The notes under the pieces were generated by a model. That model did not search any database. It had not been told where the DNA came from and was given only the letters and a program-made list of their open reading frames with translations. From Bordetella parapertussis (GTDB lineage Bacteria > Pseudomonadota > Gammaproteobacteria > Burkholderiales > Burkholderiaceae_C): DNA of 64,000 bases. Location of the stretch: positions 186,001-250,000 of the forward strand of contig CAMCTC010000001.1 of the NCBI GenBank assembly GCA_945878355.1, in the 5' to 3' direction. Positions 20,443 to 30,872 of the stretch are shown here, one piece after another. Made by a program: the position numbers and the translations under genes. The number at the start of each line of letters is the position of its first letter. Position 1 is the first letter of the stretch.

Positions 20443-20594
20443 CCCCCCCGAAGCGCCTTCGGCGCATTCCACGGCCGACCAGAGGTCGGCCGGTTCGCCA
20501 GGCGACCGGGCCTGCGCAGGCAGGCCCGTCCGTTCGGGCTCACCCCCCAGGGGGGCTGACGCTGGTGGACCGGCGGAGCCGGATCCACGGCGTC
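20443..20594. repeat. Hairpin-rich intergenic element after dnaB
   Basis: Several adjacent inverted repeats fill the space after dnaB: GGCCGAC/GTCGGCC, CGGGCCTG/CAGGCCCG, CCCCCC/GGGGGG, and a larger imperfect hairpin at 20558-20594 whose arms are GACGC..TGGA..CCGGC and GCCGG..TCCA..GCGTC. A run of seven C follows the stop. The layout resembles clustered repetitive palindromes seen between genes in this bacterial group. It may terminate dnaB transcription. No second copy of the whole unit was found in the window by eye. Confidence 0.55.
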
Positions 20595-20648
20595 AGCTTG
20601 CCAGGCCGCTACGGTCGCGACTTGAAGTGCTGGACGGATGAACAGGTG

Positions 20649-20664
20649 CTGTATATATTGACAG
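20649..20664 (+). promoter_or_regulatory. LexA-box-like operator
   Basis: ctgtatatattgacag matches the proteobacterial SOS box pattern CTGT-N8-ACAG, with an AT-rich centre. It ends one base before the ATG of the radical SAM gene, where LexA binding would block transcription. This site also covers the place where a ribosome-binding site would be, so the true start could lie a little downstream. Confidence 0.75.
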
Positions 20665-20665
20665 C

Positions 20666-21826
20666 ATGCGACGCATCCCGATTCAGATTTCCCGGCCGAC
20701 TCCAGCCGATCAGACGTCGCCATTTGTCCCTGGATTACCGCCCGAGCCGATCAAGGGCCGTGGCACGACCTGGGAGTTGGCGCACCGGTTCTCCAAGGAT
20801 GAGCGCGAGGCCTATGACGACGGCTGGGGCACGCTGGAGCAATCGGTGCAGTCGCAGGCGTTGCCGCCCAGCACCCAGGTGCTCGAGGAGCGGGTCAAGA
20901 CCATTTTGGCGAGCAACGATTCCCCGGACATCGGTTTCGATCTCTCGATCAACCCTTACCGCGGTTGTGAGCATGGCTGCATTTACTGCTACGCGCGGCC
21001 GACCCACAGCTATCTCAACCTGTCGCCCGGGCTGGACTTCGAGACCCGCATCGTCGCCAAGGTCAACGCTGCACAGCGTCTGCGAGAGGCCTTGGCGCGC
21101 AGCAGTTACAAGCCGACGATGATCAATATCGGCTCGGTCACCGATGCCTACCAGCCGGCCGAGCGCAGGCTCAGAATCACCCGGTCGATCATTGAGGTGC
21201 TGGCCGAGCACCGGCATCCGTTCTCCTTGGTCACCAAGTCGGCCGGTGTCGAGCGTGATCTCGACCTGATCGCGCCGATGGCGCGCGCCAAGCTGGCGGC
21301 TGTCTATGTCTCGATCACCACGCTCGATCCCGCGCTGGCCAGGGTGATGGAGCCGCGCGCGGCCTCGCCCGAGCGGCGCCTGCTGACCATCCGCCGACTG
21401 GCTGATGCCGGCGTGCCGGTGGGCGTGAGTGTGTCGCCGGTAATCCCGTTTCTGAATGAGCCCGAACTCGAGCGCATCCTCGAGGCGGCTCGAGACGCCG
21501 GCGCAGCTTCAGCCTTCAGCATCGTGATCCGCCTGCCCTGGGAGGTCAATCCGCTGTTTCAGCATTGGCTGGAGCAGCATTTCCCCGAACGTGCCTCGCG
21601 GGTGATGGCGCGCATCCGTGAGATGCGCGGCGGCGCTGACAACAGCAGCCGCTTTGGCGAGCGCATGAGGGGCAGTGGTATCTGGGCTCAACTGCTGCGC
21701 CAGCGTTTTCAGAAAGCCAGCGCCAGACTCGGTCTGAACCGCGCCAGGGTCGAGCTCGACTTGGCACAGTTCAGTCGCCCGACCTGCCCGCCCGATCCGC
21801 CTGCCGCGCAGGCCAGCCTTTTTTGA
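20666..21826 (+). CDS. PA0069-family radical SAM protein (SplB-like)
   Basis: The 386-residue protein has the radical SAM cluster motif CEHGCIYCYARP (CxxxCxxC) at about 102-113, preceded by DIGFDLSINPYRG. NIGSVTDAYQPAERR and the downstream barrel follow. It resembles the PA0069 group, related to spore photoproduct lyase, whose reaction is not established. The LexA-like site at its start suggests a DNA-damage role, which is also where I recall the Pseudomonas homologue being placed. It is isolated from other operons and convergent with lldD. Confidence 0.85.
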   Translation: MRRIPIQISRPTPADQTSPFVPGLPPEPIKGRGTTWELAHRFSKDEREAYDDGWGTLEQSVQSQALPPSTQVLEERVKTILASNDSPDIGFDLSINPYRGCEHGCIYCYARPTHSYLNLSPGLDFETRIVAKVNAAQRLREALARSSYKPTMINIGSVTDAYQPAERRLRITRSIIEVLAEHRHPFSLVTKSAGVERDLDLIAPMARAKLAAVYVSITTLDPALARVMEPRAASPERRLLTIRRLADAGVPVGVSVSPVIPFLNEPELERILEAARDAGAASAFSIVIRLPWEVNPLFQHWLEQHFPERASRVMARIREMRGGADNSSRFGERMRGSGIWAQLLRQRFQKASARLGLNRARVELDLAQFSRPTCPPDPPAAQASLF

Positions 21827-21881
21827 CGCACGGCCGTCAACCGCCGCCATCGAGCGCCGCCGCACGCTGGCGACAGCTCGA

Positions 21882-23033
21882 TCAAGTCGGGTAAGTGCCT
21901 GGCAGCAATATGGTCTTGTCGACCTGCTCGATCCGGGTTCGGCCGCAGAAGGCCATGGTCAGATCGAGTTCCTTGTGGATGATCTCCAGCGCCTTGGTCA
22001 CGCCGGCCTCGCCCATCGCGCCCAGACCGTAGAGCATGGCGCGGCCAATGTAGGTGCCGCGTGCGCCCAGTGCCACCGCTTTGAGCACATCCTGGCCTGA
22101 GCGTATGCCGCCGTCCATGTGCACCTCGATCTCGTCGCCGACCGCGGCGACGATCGCCGGTAGCGCGCGGATGCTGGACTCGGCGCCGTCGAGTTGGCGC
22201 CCGCCATGGTTGCTGACAATCAGCGCGTCGGCGCCTGACTCCACCGCGATTCTGGCGTCCTCGACATCTTGAATGCCCTTGAGGATCAGCTTGCCGCCCC
22301 AGCGCTTCTTGATCCATTCGACATCGCCCCAGTTGAGCTGCGGGTCGAATTGTTTGGCCGTCCACTCCGACAACGAACCCATGTTCTCGATGCCTTTGAC
22401 ATGGCCCACGATGTTGCCGAACTGTCGGCGCGAGGTCCCGGCCATGCCCAGGCACCAGCGCAGCTTGGTCGCCATGTCGACGATGTTGGTCAGCGTCAGC
22501 TTGGGCGGCGCCGACAAGCCGTTCTTCAGGTCCTTGTGGCGTTGACCGAGGATCTGCAGATCCAGCGTGAGCACCAGCGCGCCGCATTTCGCCGCCTTGG
22601 CGCGGTCGATCAAGCGCTCAATGAAGTCGCGGTCTCGCATCACGTAGAGCTGAAACCAGAACGGCGCCCGGGTGTGGGCTGCGATGTCCTCGATTGAGCA
22701 AATGCTCATCGTTGACAGCGTGAACGGGATGCCGAATTTCTCGGCCGCCTTGGCTGCCAGGATTTCGCCATCGGCATGTTGCATGCCTGTCAGTCCAGTG
22801 GGCGCGATGGCCAACGGCATCGCTGTGTCGACGCCGACCATCCGGCTCGCCGTGCTGCGGTTTTCCATGTTGACGGCCACGCGCTGGCGTAGCTTGATCT
22901 GCTGGAAATCGCTCTCGTTGGCGCGGTAGGTGCTCTCGGTCCAGCTGCCGGAGTCGGCATAGTCGTAGAACATCCGCGGCACGCGCTTTTTCGCCAAGAT
23001 TCGCAAGTCTTCGATGTGGGTGATCACGGTCAT
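21882..23033 (-). CDS. lldD: FMN-dependent L-lactate dehydrogenase / alpha-hydroxyacid oxidase
   Basis: This 383-residue FMN TIM-barrel enzyme is predicted to oxidise L-lactate or another 2-hydroxyacid to the 2-oxoacid, feeding electrons to quinone. Segments include RVPRMFYDYADSGSWTE at the N-terminus, PLAIAPTGLTGMQHADGE, the active-site histidine in SNHGGRQLDGA, and the phosphate-binding DGGIRSGQDVLKAVALGA. MTVITHIEDL was chosen as start because AGGAG lies 6 bases before it. Substrate preference cannot be fixed by sequence reading alone. Confidence 0.9.
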   Translation of the reverse strand: MTVITHIEDLRILAKKRVPRMFYDYADSGSWTESTYRANESDFQQIKLRQRVAVNMENRSTASRMVGVDTAMPLAIAPTGLTGMQHADGEILAAKAAEKFGIPFTLSTMSICSIEDIAAHTRAPFWFQLYVMRDRDFIERLIDRAKAAKCGALVLTLDLQILGQRHKDLKNGLSAPPKLTLTNIVDMATKLRWCLGMAGTSRRQFGNIVGHVKGIENMGSLSEWTAKQFDPQLNWGDVEWIKKRWGGKLILKGIQDVEDARIAVESGADALIVSNHGGRQLDGAESSIRALPAIVAAVGDEIEVHMDGGIRSGQDVLKAVALGARGTYIGRAMLYGLGAMGEAGVTKALEIIHKELDLTMAFCGRTRIEQVDKTILLPGTYPT

Positions 23034-23069
23034 GGGGAGTCTCCTGGGGGCCAATGCTAGCGCGGCACT

Positions 23070-24218
23070 TCATGCTGCAAGCCCGGGCGCACGTTGCAAA
23101 GCGCCGACGCGTATACCGAGCAGGCGGATGCGGCGCGCCAGGTCGACCCGCTTGAGGCACATGCCGGCGGCCTGCCGGATCGCGATGGCGTCGGCCGTGG
23201 GTTGATCCACCGTCAGATCCCGGGTGACGGTCTTGAAATCCTCGAAGCGCAGCTTGATGCCGATGGTCCTGCCGACATAGCCTTTTCGCTGCAGGTCGCT
23301 TGCGACCTGGTTGGCGAGTTGGGTGAAGATCGCTGTCAGTGCGGTCCTGTCGCGCAAGGCGTGCAGGTCGCGTTCGAAGGTGGTCTCGCGGCTCATCGAC
23401 ACAGGCTCGCTGTGGGTGACAACCGGTCTATCGTCGATGCCATGCGAGGCATCGAACAGCCATGCGCCATAGCTGAGGCCAAATTGCTGAATCAGCGATG
23501 CACGTTCTTGCTCGGCAAGTTGGCCAATGGTCTCGATGCCGAGCATGCCGAGCTTGGCGCCTGCCTTCGGGCCGATGCCGTTGACCCTGCGCACCGGCAG
23601 GGGCCAGATCCGCTCGGCCAAGTCGTCTAGCGTCAATAGCGTCAGCCCGTCGGGCTTGTCCAGGTCGCTGGCAATCTTGGACAGCAGCTTGTTCGGTGTG
23701 ACGCCGATCGAGCAGTTCAGGCCGGTGGCGCGGCGCACGTTGTTTTTCAGGTCCAGCGCCAGCGCCCGAACGCCGCCATGCGGGTCATGTGCGATCGCAT
23801 CCTGCGCACCAGGCTGCTCGCTGAGGTCGATGTAGATCTCGTCGATGCCGCGGTCCTCGATCACCGGCGCCAGTTCTGCCACCGCAGCTTTGAAGCGGCG
23901 GGAATAGGCGCGGTACTGCTCAAAGTCCACTGGCAGTAGCACGGCCTGAGGTGCCCTCAAAGCGGCTTTCATCAATCCCATGCCCGAATGCACGCCCAGG
24001 TCGCGCGCTGCATAAGTGGCGGTCGTGATCACGCCGCGGCCTGCGTAGCCATCGAGTGTCGCGAAACTTCGCGTACCGTCGGACTGCAACAGGGGCTGGT
24101 GGCGCTTGCCGCCGCCGATCACCACTGCTTGACCCATCAACTCGGGATAACGCAGCAACTCCACTGACGCATAAAAGGCGTCCATGTCGAGGTGGGCGAT
24201 CCAGCGGCGCGGCGGCAT
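23070..24218 (-). CDS. dinB: DNA polymerase IV (DinB)
   Basis: This Y-family translesion polymerase has 382 residues from the chosen start (PPRRWIAHLDMDAFYASVE). The catalytic residues lie in LDMDAFYASVE and DRGIDEIYIDLSE, with IGVTPNKLLSKIASDLDKPD after them. The helix-hairpin-helix and little-finger domains follow, ending with GIRVGAL. The frame is open a further 43 codons upstream, so a longer N-terminus is possible. No LexA box was seen in front of it. Confidence 0.93.
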   Translation of the reverse strand: MPPRRWIAHLDMDAFYASVELLRYPELMGQAVVIGGGKRHQPLLQSDGTRSFATLDGYAGRGVITTATYAARDLGVHSGMGLMKAALRAPQAVLLPVDFEQYRAYSRRFKAAVAELAPVIEDRGIDEIYIDLSEQPGAQDAIAHDPHGGVRALALDLKNNVRRATGLNCSIGVTPNKLLSKIASDLDKPDGLTLLTLDDLAERIWPLPVRRVNGIGPKAGAKLGMLGIETIGQLAEQERASLIQQFGLSYGAWLFDASHGIDDRPVVTHSEPVSMSRETTFERDLHALRDRTALTAIFTQLANQVASDLQRKGYVGRTIGIKLRFEDFKTVTRDLTVDQPTADAIAIRQAAGMCLKRVDLARRIRLLGIRVGALQRAPGLAA

Positions 24219-24348
24219 CCGTTGATTGTGTGCCGGCTTGTGCGGCGACCCCAATGACAGCTCGGCCGGGCCGGACATCTGCGCATCGCGATCGAGTTGC
24301 AGTCGATGGCGGGTGGCGGGCAGCGGTGATAAATGGGCACTTTGCACA

Positions 24349-24354
24349 TATAAT
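24349..24354 (+). promoter_or_regulatory. Possible -10 box for the DUF6502 gene
   Basis: A perfect TATAAT lies 70 bases before the proposed TTG start and within the extended dinB frame on the other strand. The -35 region is weak (GGTGAT, 18 bases upstream). If used, it rules out the long upstream reading frame for the DUF6502 gene. Confidence 0.4.
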
Positions 24355-24424
24355 CATTGGATGTCTTTCGCCACGAAACCCGAGCCGTCTCTTTGAGGCA
24401 TCGGACTGCGCCGCGAGCTCATTC

Positions 24425-25327
24425 TTGTCAAGCGACGACTCGTCCGCTACTGCCGACGCGCTGATCGCTGCGATGCGTGAGGTGCTGGGGCCGCTGGCCA
24501 GACTGGCTGTGGCGCGCGGCTTGCCACATGCCACGCTCGACGACTTGCTCAAGCAGGCACTGGTCGATGCCGCTGACCGCAGCCACGCCGAGTTGCCGCC
24601 GCACCGCCGAGTCAGCCGTGTCACCACCGCCACCGGCATTCACAGGCGCGAGGTCTCGCGGTTGATTGCAGCACTTCGCGAGGGCCGGGCGCAACAGCCT
24701 CCTGCGTCGCGATCGCATGCCAGCGAGTTGTTCACCCGCTGGCGGACCGACCGCGCTTACTGCGACCTGCGAGGGTCGCCTGCGGAGTTGGCGCGCCAAG
24801 GCCCTGTGCCCAGCTTCGAGTCTCTGGCCCAATGCATCACTCGCGATGTTCACCCGCGCAGCCTGCTCGACGAGTTGCTGCGCTTGGGGATGGCCGCGCA
24901 CGACACTGAGCTTGACACCGTCAGGTTGGTGCGCGAGGCCTTTGTGCCCCAGGGTGACGAAATCCGGATGCTGCAGGTGCTGGGACGAAACCTGGGCAGC
25001 CACCTCCAAGCTGCGGTGGACAACCTGCTGCACGACAACCGCAGCCATTTCGAGCAGGCCTTGTTTGCCGACGGCCTGAGTGTGGCCTCGGTGGCCGAAT
25101 TCCGCCAATTGGTGCGTGACCAGTGGCAGGGCTTGCTCGATGCGTTGGTGCCGGCGCTGGAAGCGATGGTCGCGCGAGATGCTGTCCCCGATGGTGCCGC
25201 GGACACCGACTCGCCACCCGAGACGGCCCGACACCAGATTCGACTGGGACTGTTCACCTTTTCTCAAGCACAAGCTGTATTGCCGGCATTGCCAGTCGCT
25301 GCCTCCACAACGGAACCCATGCGATGA
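24425..25327 (+). CDS. DUF6502-family protein
   Basis: The 300-residue protein resembles the DUF6502 family common in Burkholderiales. The N-terminal helical part (MREVLGPLARLAVARGLPHA) is followed by a probable helix-turn-helix, TTATGIHRREVSRLIAALRE, near residue 70. The rest is helical and mostly hydrophilic, with no signal peptide. Function is unknown; the HTH suggests DNA binding. The TTG at 24425 is inferred from where similarity begins. Its stop overlaps the next ATG (ATGA), suggesting translational coupling to a second gene that is now interrupted by a repeat. Confidence 0.7.
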   Translation: MSSDDSSATADALIAAMREVLGPLARLAVARGLPHATLDDLLKQALVDAADRSHAELPPHRRVSRVTTATGIHRREVSRLIAALREGRAQQPPASRSHASELFTRWRTDRAYCDLRGSPAELARQGPVPSFESLAQCITRDVHPRSLLDELLRLGMAAHDTELDTVRLVREAFVPQGDEIRMLQVLGRNLGSHLQAAVDNLLHDNRSHFEQALFADGLSVASVAEFRQLVRDQWQGLLDALVPALEAMVARDAVPDGAADTDSPPETARHQIRLGLFTFSQAQAVLPALPVAASTTEPMR

Positions 25328-25548
25328 CGAGCCTCGCTCGCACCGACCCGAGCCGCACGCTGGTGCCGTATTGCGGCGCTTTGCACGGACTGCTCTCAAG
25401 TAAATGTGGCTTTGCCACTTTGCTTGATCCCCACGGGGGGCGGCCGGCTTTGGCCGGCCTTGGGGCGCTCAATGGCCAGCTCAGCAGCCTCGATCTTGCC
25501 GCCCGCCGCTTCGTGCTGCTTGCCAGTCGGATCAGCTTCAACAACTGA
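25324..25548 (+). pseudogene. Short coupled ORF interrupted by the palindromic repeat
   Basis: A 74-codon frame starts at the ATGA overlapping the DUF6502 stop. The first 23 codons (MTSLARTDPSRTLVPY...) come before the palindromic repeat, the next 25 are repeat sequence read through, and the last 26 (LNGQLSSLDLAARRFVLLAS) look like a beta-strand-rich protein end, faintly like DUF5666 proteins often found after DUF6502. I infer a damaged gene. Whether the tail belongs to the same original gene is uncertain. Confidence 0.35.
25396..25471 (+). repeat. Dispersed palindromic repeat, copy 1
   Basis: The 76-base unit has three consecutive inverted repeats: GTGGC-TTT-GCCAC, CCCC-AC-GGGG, and GGCCGGC-TT-TGGCCGGCC. 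A second copy at 54440-54514 matches at close to 90% by eye, with most differences being C/T changes. Both copies sit inside open frames and are read through without a stop. Confidence 0.85.
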
Positions 25549-25555
25549 CGCCGCG

Positions 25556-26866
25556 CTAGGCGGCATAGCGTCGATACTGCTCGCGTAGCTTGTCGTCATA
25601 AGCATTGAGCCGGTAGCCTTTGCCGTTGTAGGCGTAGGCAAACCCGGCCCAGTCCCGAGCCGCCAGCAACTCGGCCAAGCTGTGGCCGCTGCGGTCTCTG
25701 GTGGTCGACGCGAAGCGGCAGAAAGCGTCGAGTTGGTCGCGCTCATGCCTGCACATGTGCTCGACAAAATCGTCGATCGAGTCGTAGCCCAGTGGTTTCC
25801 AGTGGTAGCCCATGATCTGGAACAGGCCCCAGGACGCCGATTCGCGGGCGGCTTCGCGATGTATGGCCTCGGCGCGGGTCAGCCGCTGCCACTCACCGCT
25901 GCCGCCGACATAGAACTGCTTGGTCCAGCTTGGGTAGAGGATGTCTTCGTTGCCCGCAGCCAAGGACTCGGGTCGCAGGCCGAGTCGCTTGAGCCGCTGC
26001 CAGAAGACATGGCCTTCGAACAGGATCTTGGGCTGATCGCCGACAAAGCCTCTGCCGTTGGATTCGACCTTGTAGACCGACTTCAACGCAGCGAGCTCGA
26101 CTTTCAGGTCTTTGGCCGCGGCCTCGAAATCGGCCTCGCCGATAAATCGCTGGGCCATCGCCTGCTGCGCCTCGCCGGTCTGCGACAGCAGCATGGTCCA
26201 GGTCTTGTCGCCCGCCACGCCGTCGGCGACCAGACCGCTGTCACGCTGGAAGGCGATCACCGCGCGCTCGGTCTGCTCGTCGAACTTGCCATTGGCTGTC
26301 TCGAGCTTGCCGGTCTTGACCAGCAAGGCCTGCATTCGCGCAATAGCATCGCGCTCGAGCGACCCGCGTCTGAGCGTGATGGTCAGCCCCGCACTCGGCA
26401 GCTTCTGCAAGGTCACCGCGGCCGGCCGCGACGCGTCGGCCATCGCCACGACCTCAACCGGCGCTGCGGGTTCTACCGGTGTGAGCAAACTCGCCACCGC
26501 GCTCGATGGCCAACCGCCGGGGTCACGCTCGAAGCGCGACAAGCCTGCCCGAACGTCGCGACGCCCGCCCCAGCGGTTGCGCGGATCCAGGCTTTCCCAG
26601 AACTGGCCCAGCGCTTCGAGCTTGTCAGCGCTTTGCACCAGTTCGTGATGATCATCGGTGGCCCGAAAGAAGTTCAGCGCGATCGCACACTTGCGCAGGT
26701 GCGGGCTGTCCATGGTCTTCTCGCGACCGTCTCGCAGGTACAAGGCCTGGGTCTCGGGTGTGCGTTCGAGTTCGCCGCCGGTGACAACAAAGCCTTGCTC
26801 ATCGGCGAACGTCAGCAGCTTGCGTGCGTCCTTCAGGAACGCCGCTTGTTCCAGAAGCAAGCTCAT
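25556..26866 (-). CDS. Phage-type endolysin: degenerate M15-like domain, PG-binding domain, N-acetylmuramidase
   Basis: The 436-residue protein has three parts. Residues 10-120 resemble the phage M15-type peptidase domain (SPHLRKCAIALNFF; FWESLDPRNRWGG), but the zinc-binding Asp expected after AI is alanine (A63) and the His of the final HFE motif is arginine (R111), so peptidase activity is unlikely. Residues about 165-240 form a PG_binding_1 domain. Residues about 250-436 are a DUF3380 N-acetylmuramidase with its probable catalytic Glu in KVESNGRGF and ASWGLFQIMGYHW. It should still cut peptidoglycan glycan strands. It overlaps the holin gene by four bases. Confidence 0.85.
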   Translation of the reverse strand: MSLLLEQAAFLKDARKLLTFADEQGFVVTGGELERTPETQALYLRDGREKTMDSPHLRKCAIALNFFRATDDHHELVQSADKLEALGQFWESLDPRNRWGGRRDVRAGLSRFERDPGGWPSSAVASLLTPVEPAAPVEVVAMADASRPAAVTLQKLPSAGLTITLRRGSLERDAIARMQALLVKTGKLETANGKFDEQTERAVIAFQRDSGLVADGVAGDKTWTMLLSQTGEAQQAMAQRFIGEADFEAAAKDLKVELAALKSVYKVESNGRGFVGDQPKILFEGHVFWQRLKRLGLRPESLAAGNEDILYPSWTKQFYVGGSGEWQRLTRAEAIHREAARESASWGLFQIMGYHWKPLGYDSIDDFVEHMCRHERDQLDAFCRFASTTRDRSGHSLAELLAARDWAGFAYAYNGKGYRLNAYDDKLREQYRRYAA

Positions 26867-27459
26867 TTTTCTGCCCCGGATGTGGTCTGCGCCAACACCT
26901 TGTCAAGACTCTTGGACTTGGTGGCACTGCCTTGCGAGCTGCCGAAGTAATAACCCAGAATTTGCGTGACTGCAGCCGACAACACGCCCAGGATGTAGAT
27001 GATGATGTCTTTTTGTGTGTCGTTGATCCTTTTCACAAGCGTAGGCTTGCCATCGACGACCTCGGTGATGTCGCCGCTCCAGTAGACGAACATGCCGAAC
27101 AACAAGATGGTGGCGAGCAGCGTGAAAGCAGCCAGCGTGGGCTGTATCGCTTTGGCGTACCAGGGCGCATTGGCGCTCATCTGGATTTCGGACTGGATCT
27201 TCCGTGCGTCGGCCACGTCGGCCAGAAAGGCCTTGGTTTCCTCGAGCCCGAGCTTGTTGTCCTCGAGTTGCAAGCGCAGCAACTCTTCCTCGTGTTCGGC
27301 CTGAAACTGGCGCAGCTTGGCTTGGTCTTCCGTGCTGAGCGCGGCCTGGTCGAGATCGACGCCGGTTTTTTCCTGAATGAACTCTTTGCCTTTGACCAAG
27401 GCGGCGTTGGCCACCAGTCGAAGGCCTGAACTCAACAGAGCGAGGACAAATGGTGGCAT
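26863..27459 (-). CDS. Holin-family protein
   Basis: The 198-residue protein has a hydrophobic N-terminus (PPFVLALLSSGLRLVANAAL), a charged coiled-coil region at about 40-85 (LRQFQAEHEEELLRLQLE), then two membrane helices (PTLAAFTLLATILLFGMFVY and IIIYILGVLSAAVTQILGYY). This layout matches the three-helix holins found beside phage and gene-transfer-agent lysins. Its role would be to open the inner membrane for the endolysin encoded immediately downstream. No other phage genes are nearby. Confidence 0.75.
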   Translation of the reverse strand: MPPFVLALLSSGLRLVANAALVKGKEFIQEKTGVDLDQAALSTEDQAKLRQFQAEHEEELLRLQLEDNKLGLEETKAFLADVADARKIQSEIQMSANAPWYAKAIQPTLAAFTLLATILLFGMFVYWSGDITEVVDGKPTLVKRINDTQKDIIIYILGVLSAAVTQILGYYFGSSQGSATKSKSLDKVLAQTTSGAEK

Positions 27460-27616
27460 GGCTTACTCCCGGTGGTTTGCAGTCGATCCGAAGCCGGCAT
27501 CGCGTTCAAGCCACTATAGGTTTTTGATAGCCAGATAACTCGCAAAATGACTGGTCTTTGGCAGTCAATCCCCAAGTCCGGAACCGCCCCTCAAATCGGG
27601 GAGATGGCTGCGGCGG

Positions 27617-29561
<1,945 letters not shown>

Positions 29562-29565
<4 letters not shown>

Positions 29566-30872
29566 TTCGTGCCCGCCGCTTTCTGGTCGGTGATCACGAC
29601 CATGCCCGCTTGCAGATCGCCGCCGATGATCTCGGTCATGCGCCCGTCGCTGATGCCTGCCGTCACCGCCACCGCCGCTGCAGCGCCGTCGCGCAGTACC
29701 CAGACCCGGCGTGCCGACCCGGTGCGTGCGCCCTCGGCCGCCGACTTTCGCGTGCTGCTGCGCGGCGGCATGCGCGGTGTCAAGCTCGAGACGATGCCGC
29801 CGCTGGCCGCCGGCTTGACGGCCGCCGAGGCTGTGGGCTCAAAGCGCAGCGCGCTGTTGGGCACCAGCAGCGCGTCCTCGCGCTCGGTGGCGGTGATCAA
29901 AGCCGTGGCCGTCATGCCCGGGCGCAGGCTGAGGTCGCTGTTGTCGACGTCGAGGTAAGTCAGGTAGGTGACCACGTTGTCGGTGATGGTCGATCCGTAG
30001 GCCACCCGGGTCACGCGTGCCGGGTATTGCCGGCTCGGGTAGGCGCTGACGCCAAAGCGCGCGGACTGGCCGACCTGGACCGATCCGACGTCGGCCTCAT
30101 CGACATAGACCTGTAGTCGCAGTTGTGCCAGGTCCTCGGCCAGGTTGAACAAGGTCACGGCCTGCAGCGACGCTGCCACAGCGTTGCCGGGGTCGACGCT
30201 GCGCGAGAGCACCACACCATCCGAGGGCGCTCGGATCGAGGCTTTGGACAGGTTGATCTCGTCGGTCGACAGCGCTGCCTGGGCTTCGCTGACACCGGCT
30301 TGTGCACTGGCCACGTCGGCCCTGGCCCTGGCCAGCGCTGCCCGGCTGCTGTCGAACTCGGCCTGCGAGGGCAGCTTGCCTGCGGACAACCTGGCCAACT
30401 CTTCGAGCCGGCCCAGGCCAGACTCGGCCTCCTGGACCGTGGCCAGCGTCTGCGCAACCTTGGCGCTGGCGGCGGTCAGCGCGGCGCGCGACCGCAGGAT
30501 CTGGTCGCGCAGTTTGGCGGTGTCGAGTTCGACCAGGATCTGCCCCTTGCGGACACGGTCGTTGACGTCGACATGGACCTTGAGCACTGTGCCCGACAGC
30601 TCGCTGCCTATGCTGACCGATCGGGTCGGCTGCAGCGTGCCGTTGGCGGTGACGGTCAGCGTGAGTTTGCCGCGAGTCACCGCCTGCGCGGTGTAGCTGG
30701 GTGCCGTGCTGGCGGCTTGGCGCGCTTGCCAGAACCAGGCGCCGGCCAGTGCTGTGGCCGTCAGCAGCAAGCCGCCCCACAGCGCTGGTCTGCGGAACCA
30801 AGCGCTCGCGGTGGGTTCGGCGAGCAGGGCTTGCAAGCTGCTGGCTGCGGGGGATGATGCGGTGGCAGTCAT
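29562..30872 (-). CDS. MacA-like periplasmic adaptor (membrane fusion protein)
   Basis: The 436-residue adaptor has an N-terminal membrane anchor (LWGGLLLTATALAGAWFW), then GTLQPTRSVSIGSELSGTVL, marking the lipoyl domain. A long alpha-helical hairpin follows (about 130-215), then beta-barrel and membrane-proximal domains. Such adaptors join an inner-membrane ABC permease to a TolC channel. A Pro/Ser/Arg-rich insert at about 355-385 (LTPRMPPRSSTRKSAAEG) is unusual. It overlaps the ATPase gene and the outer-membrane gene by four bases each. Confidence 0.9.

Noticed and set aside
23070..24347. SOS box in front of dinB
   Set aside because: No CTGT-N8-ACAG was found near either possible dinB start; the only TATAAT there faces the DUF6502 gene.
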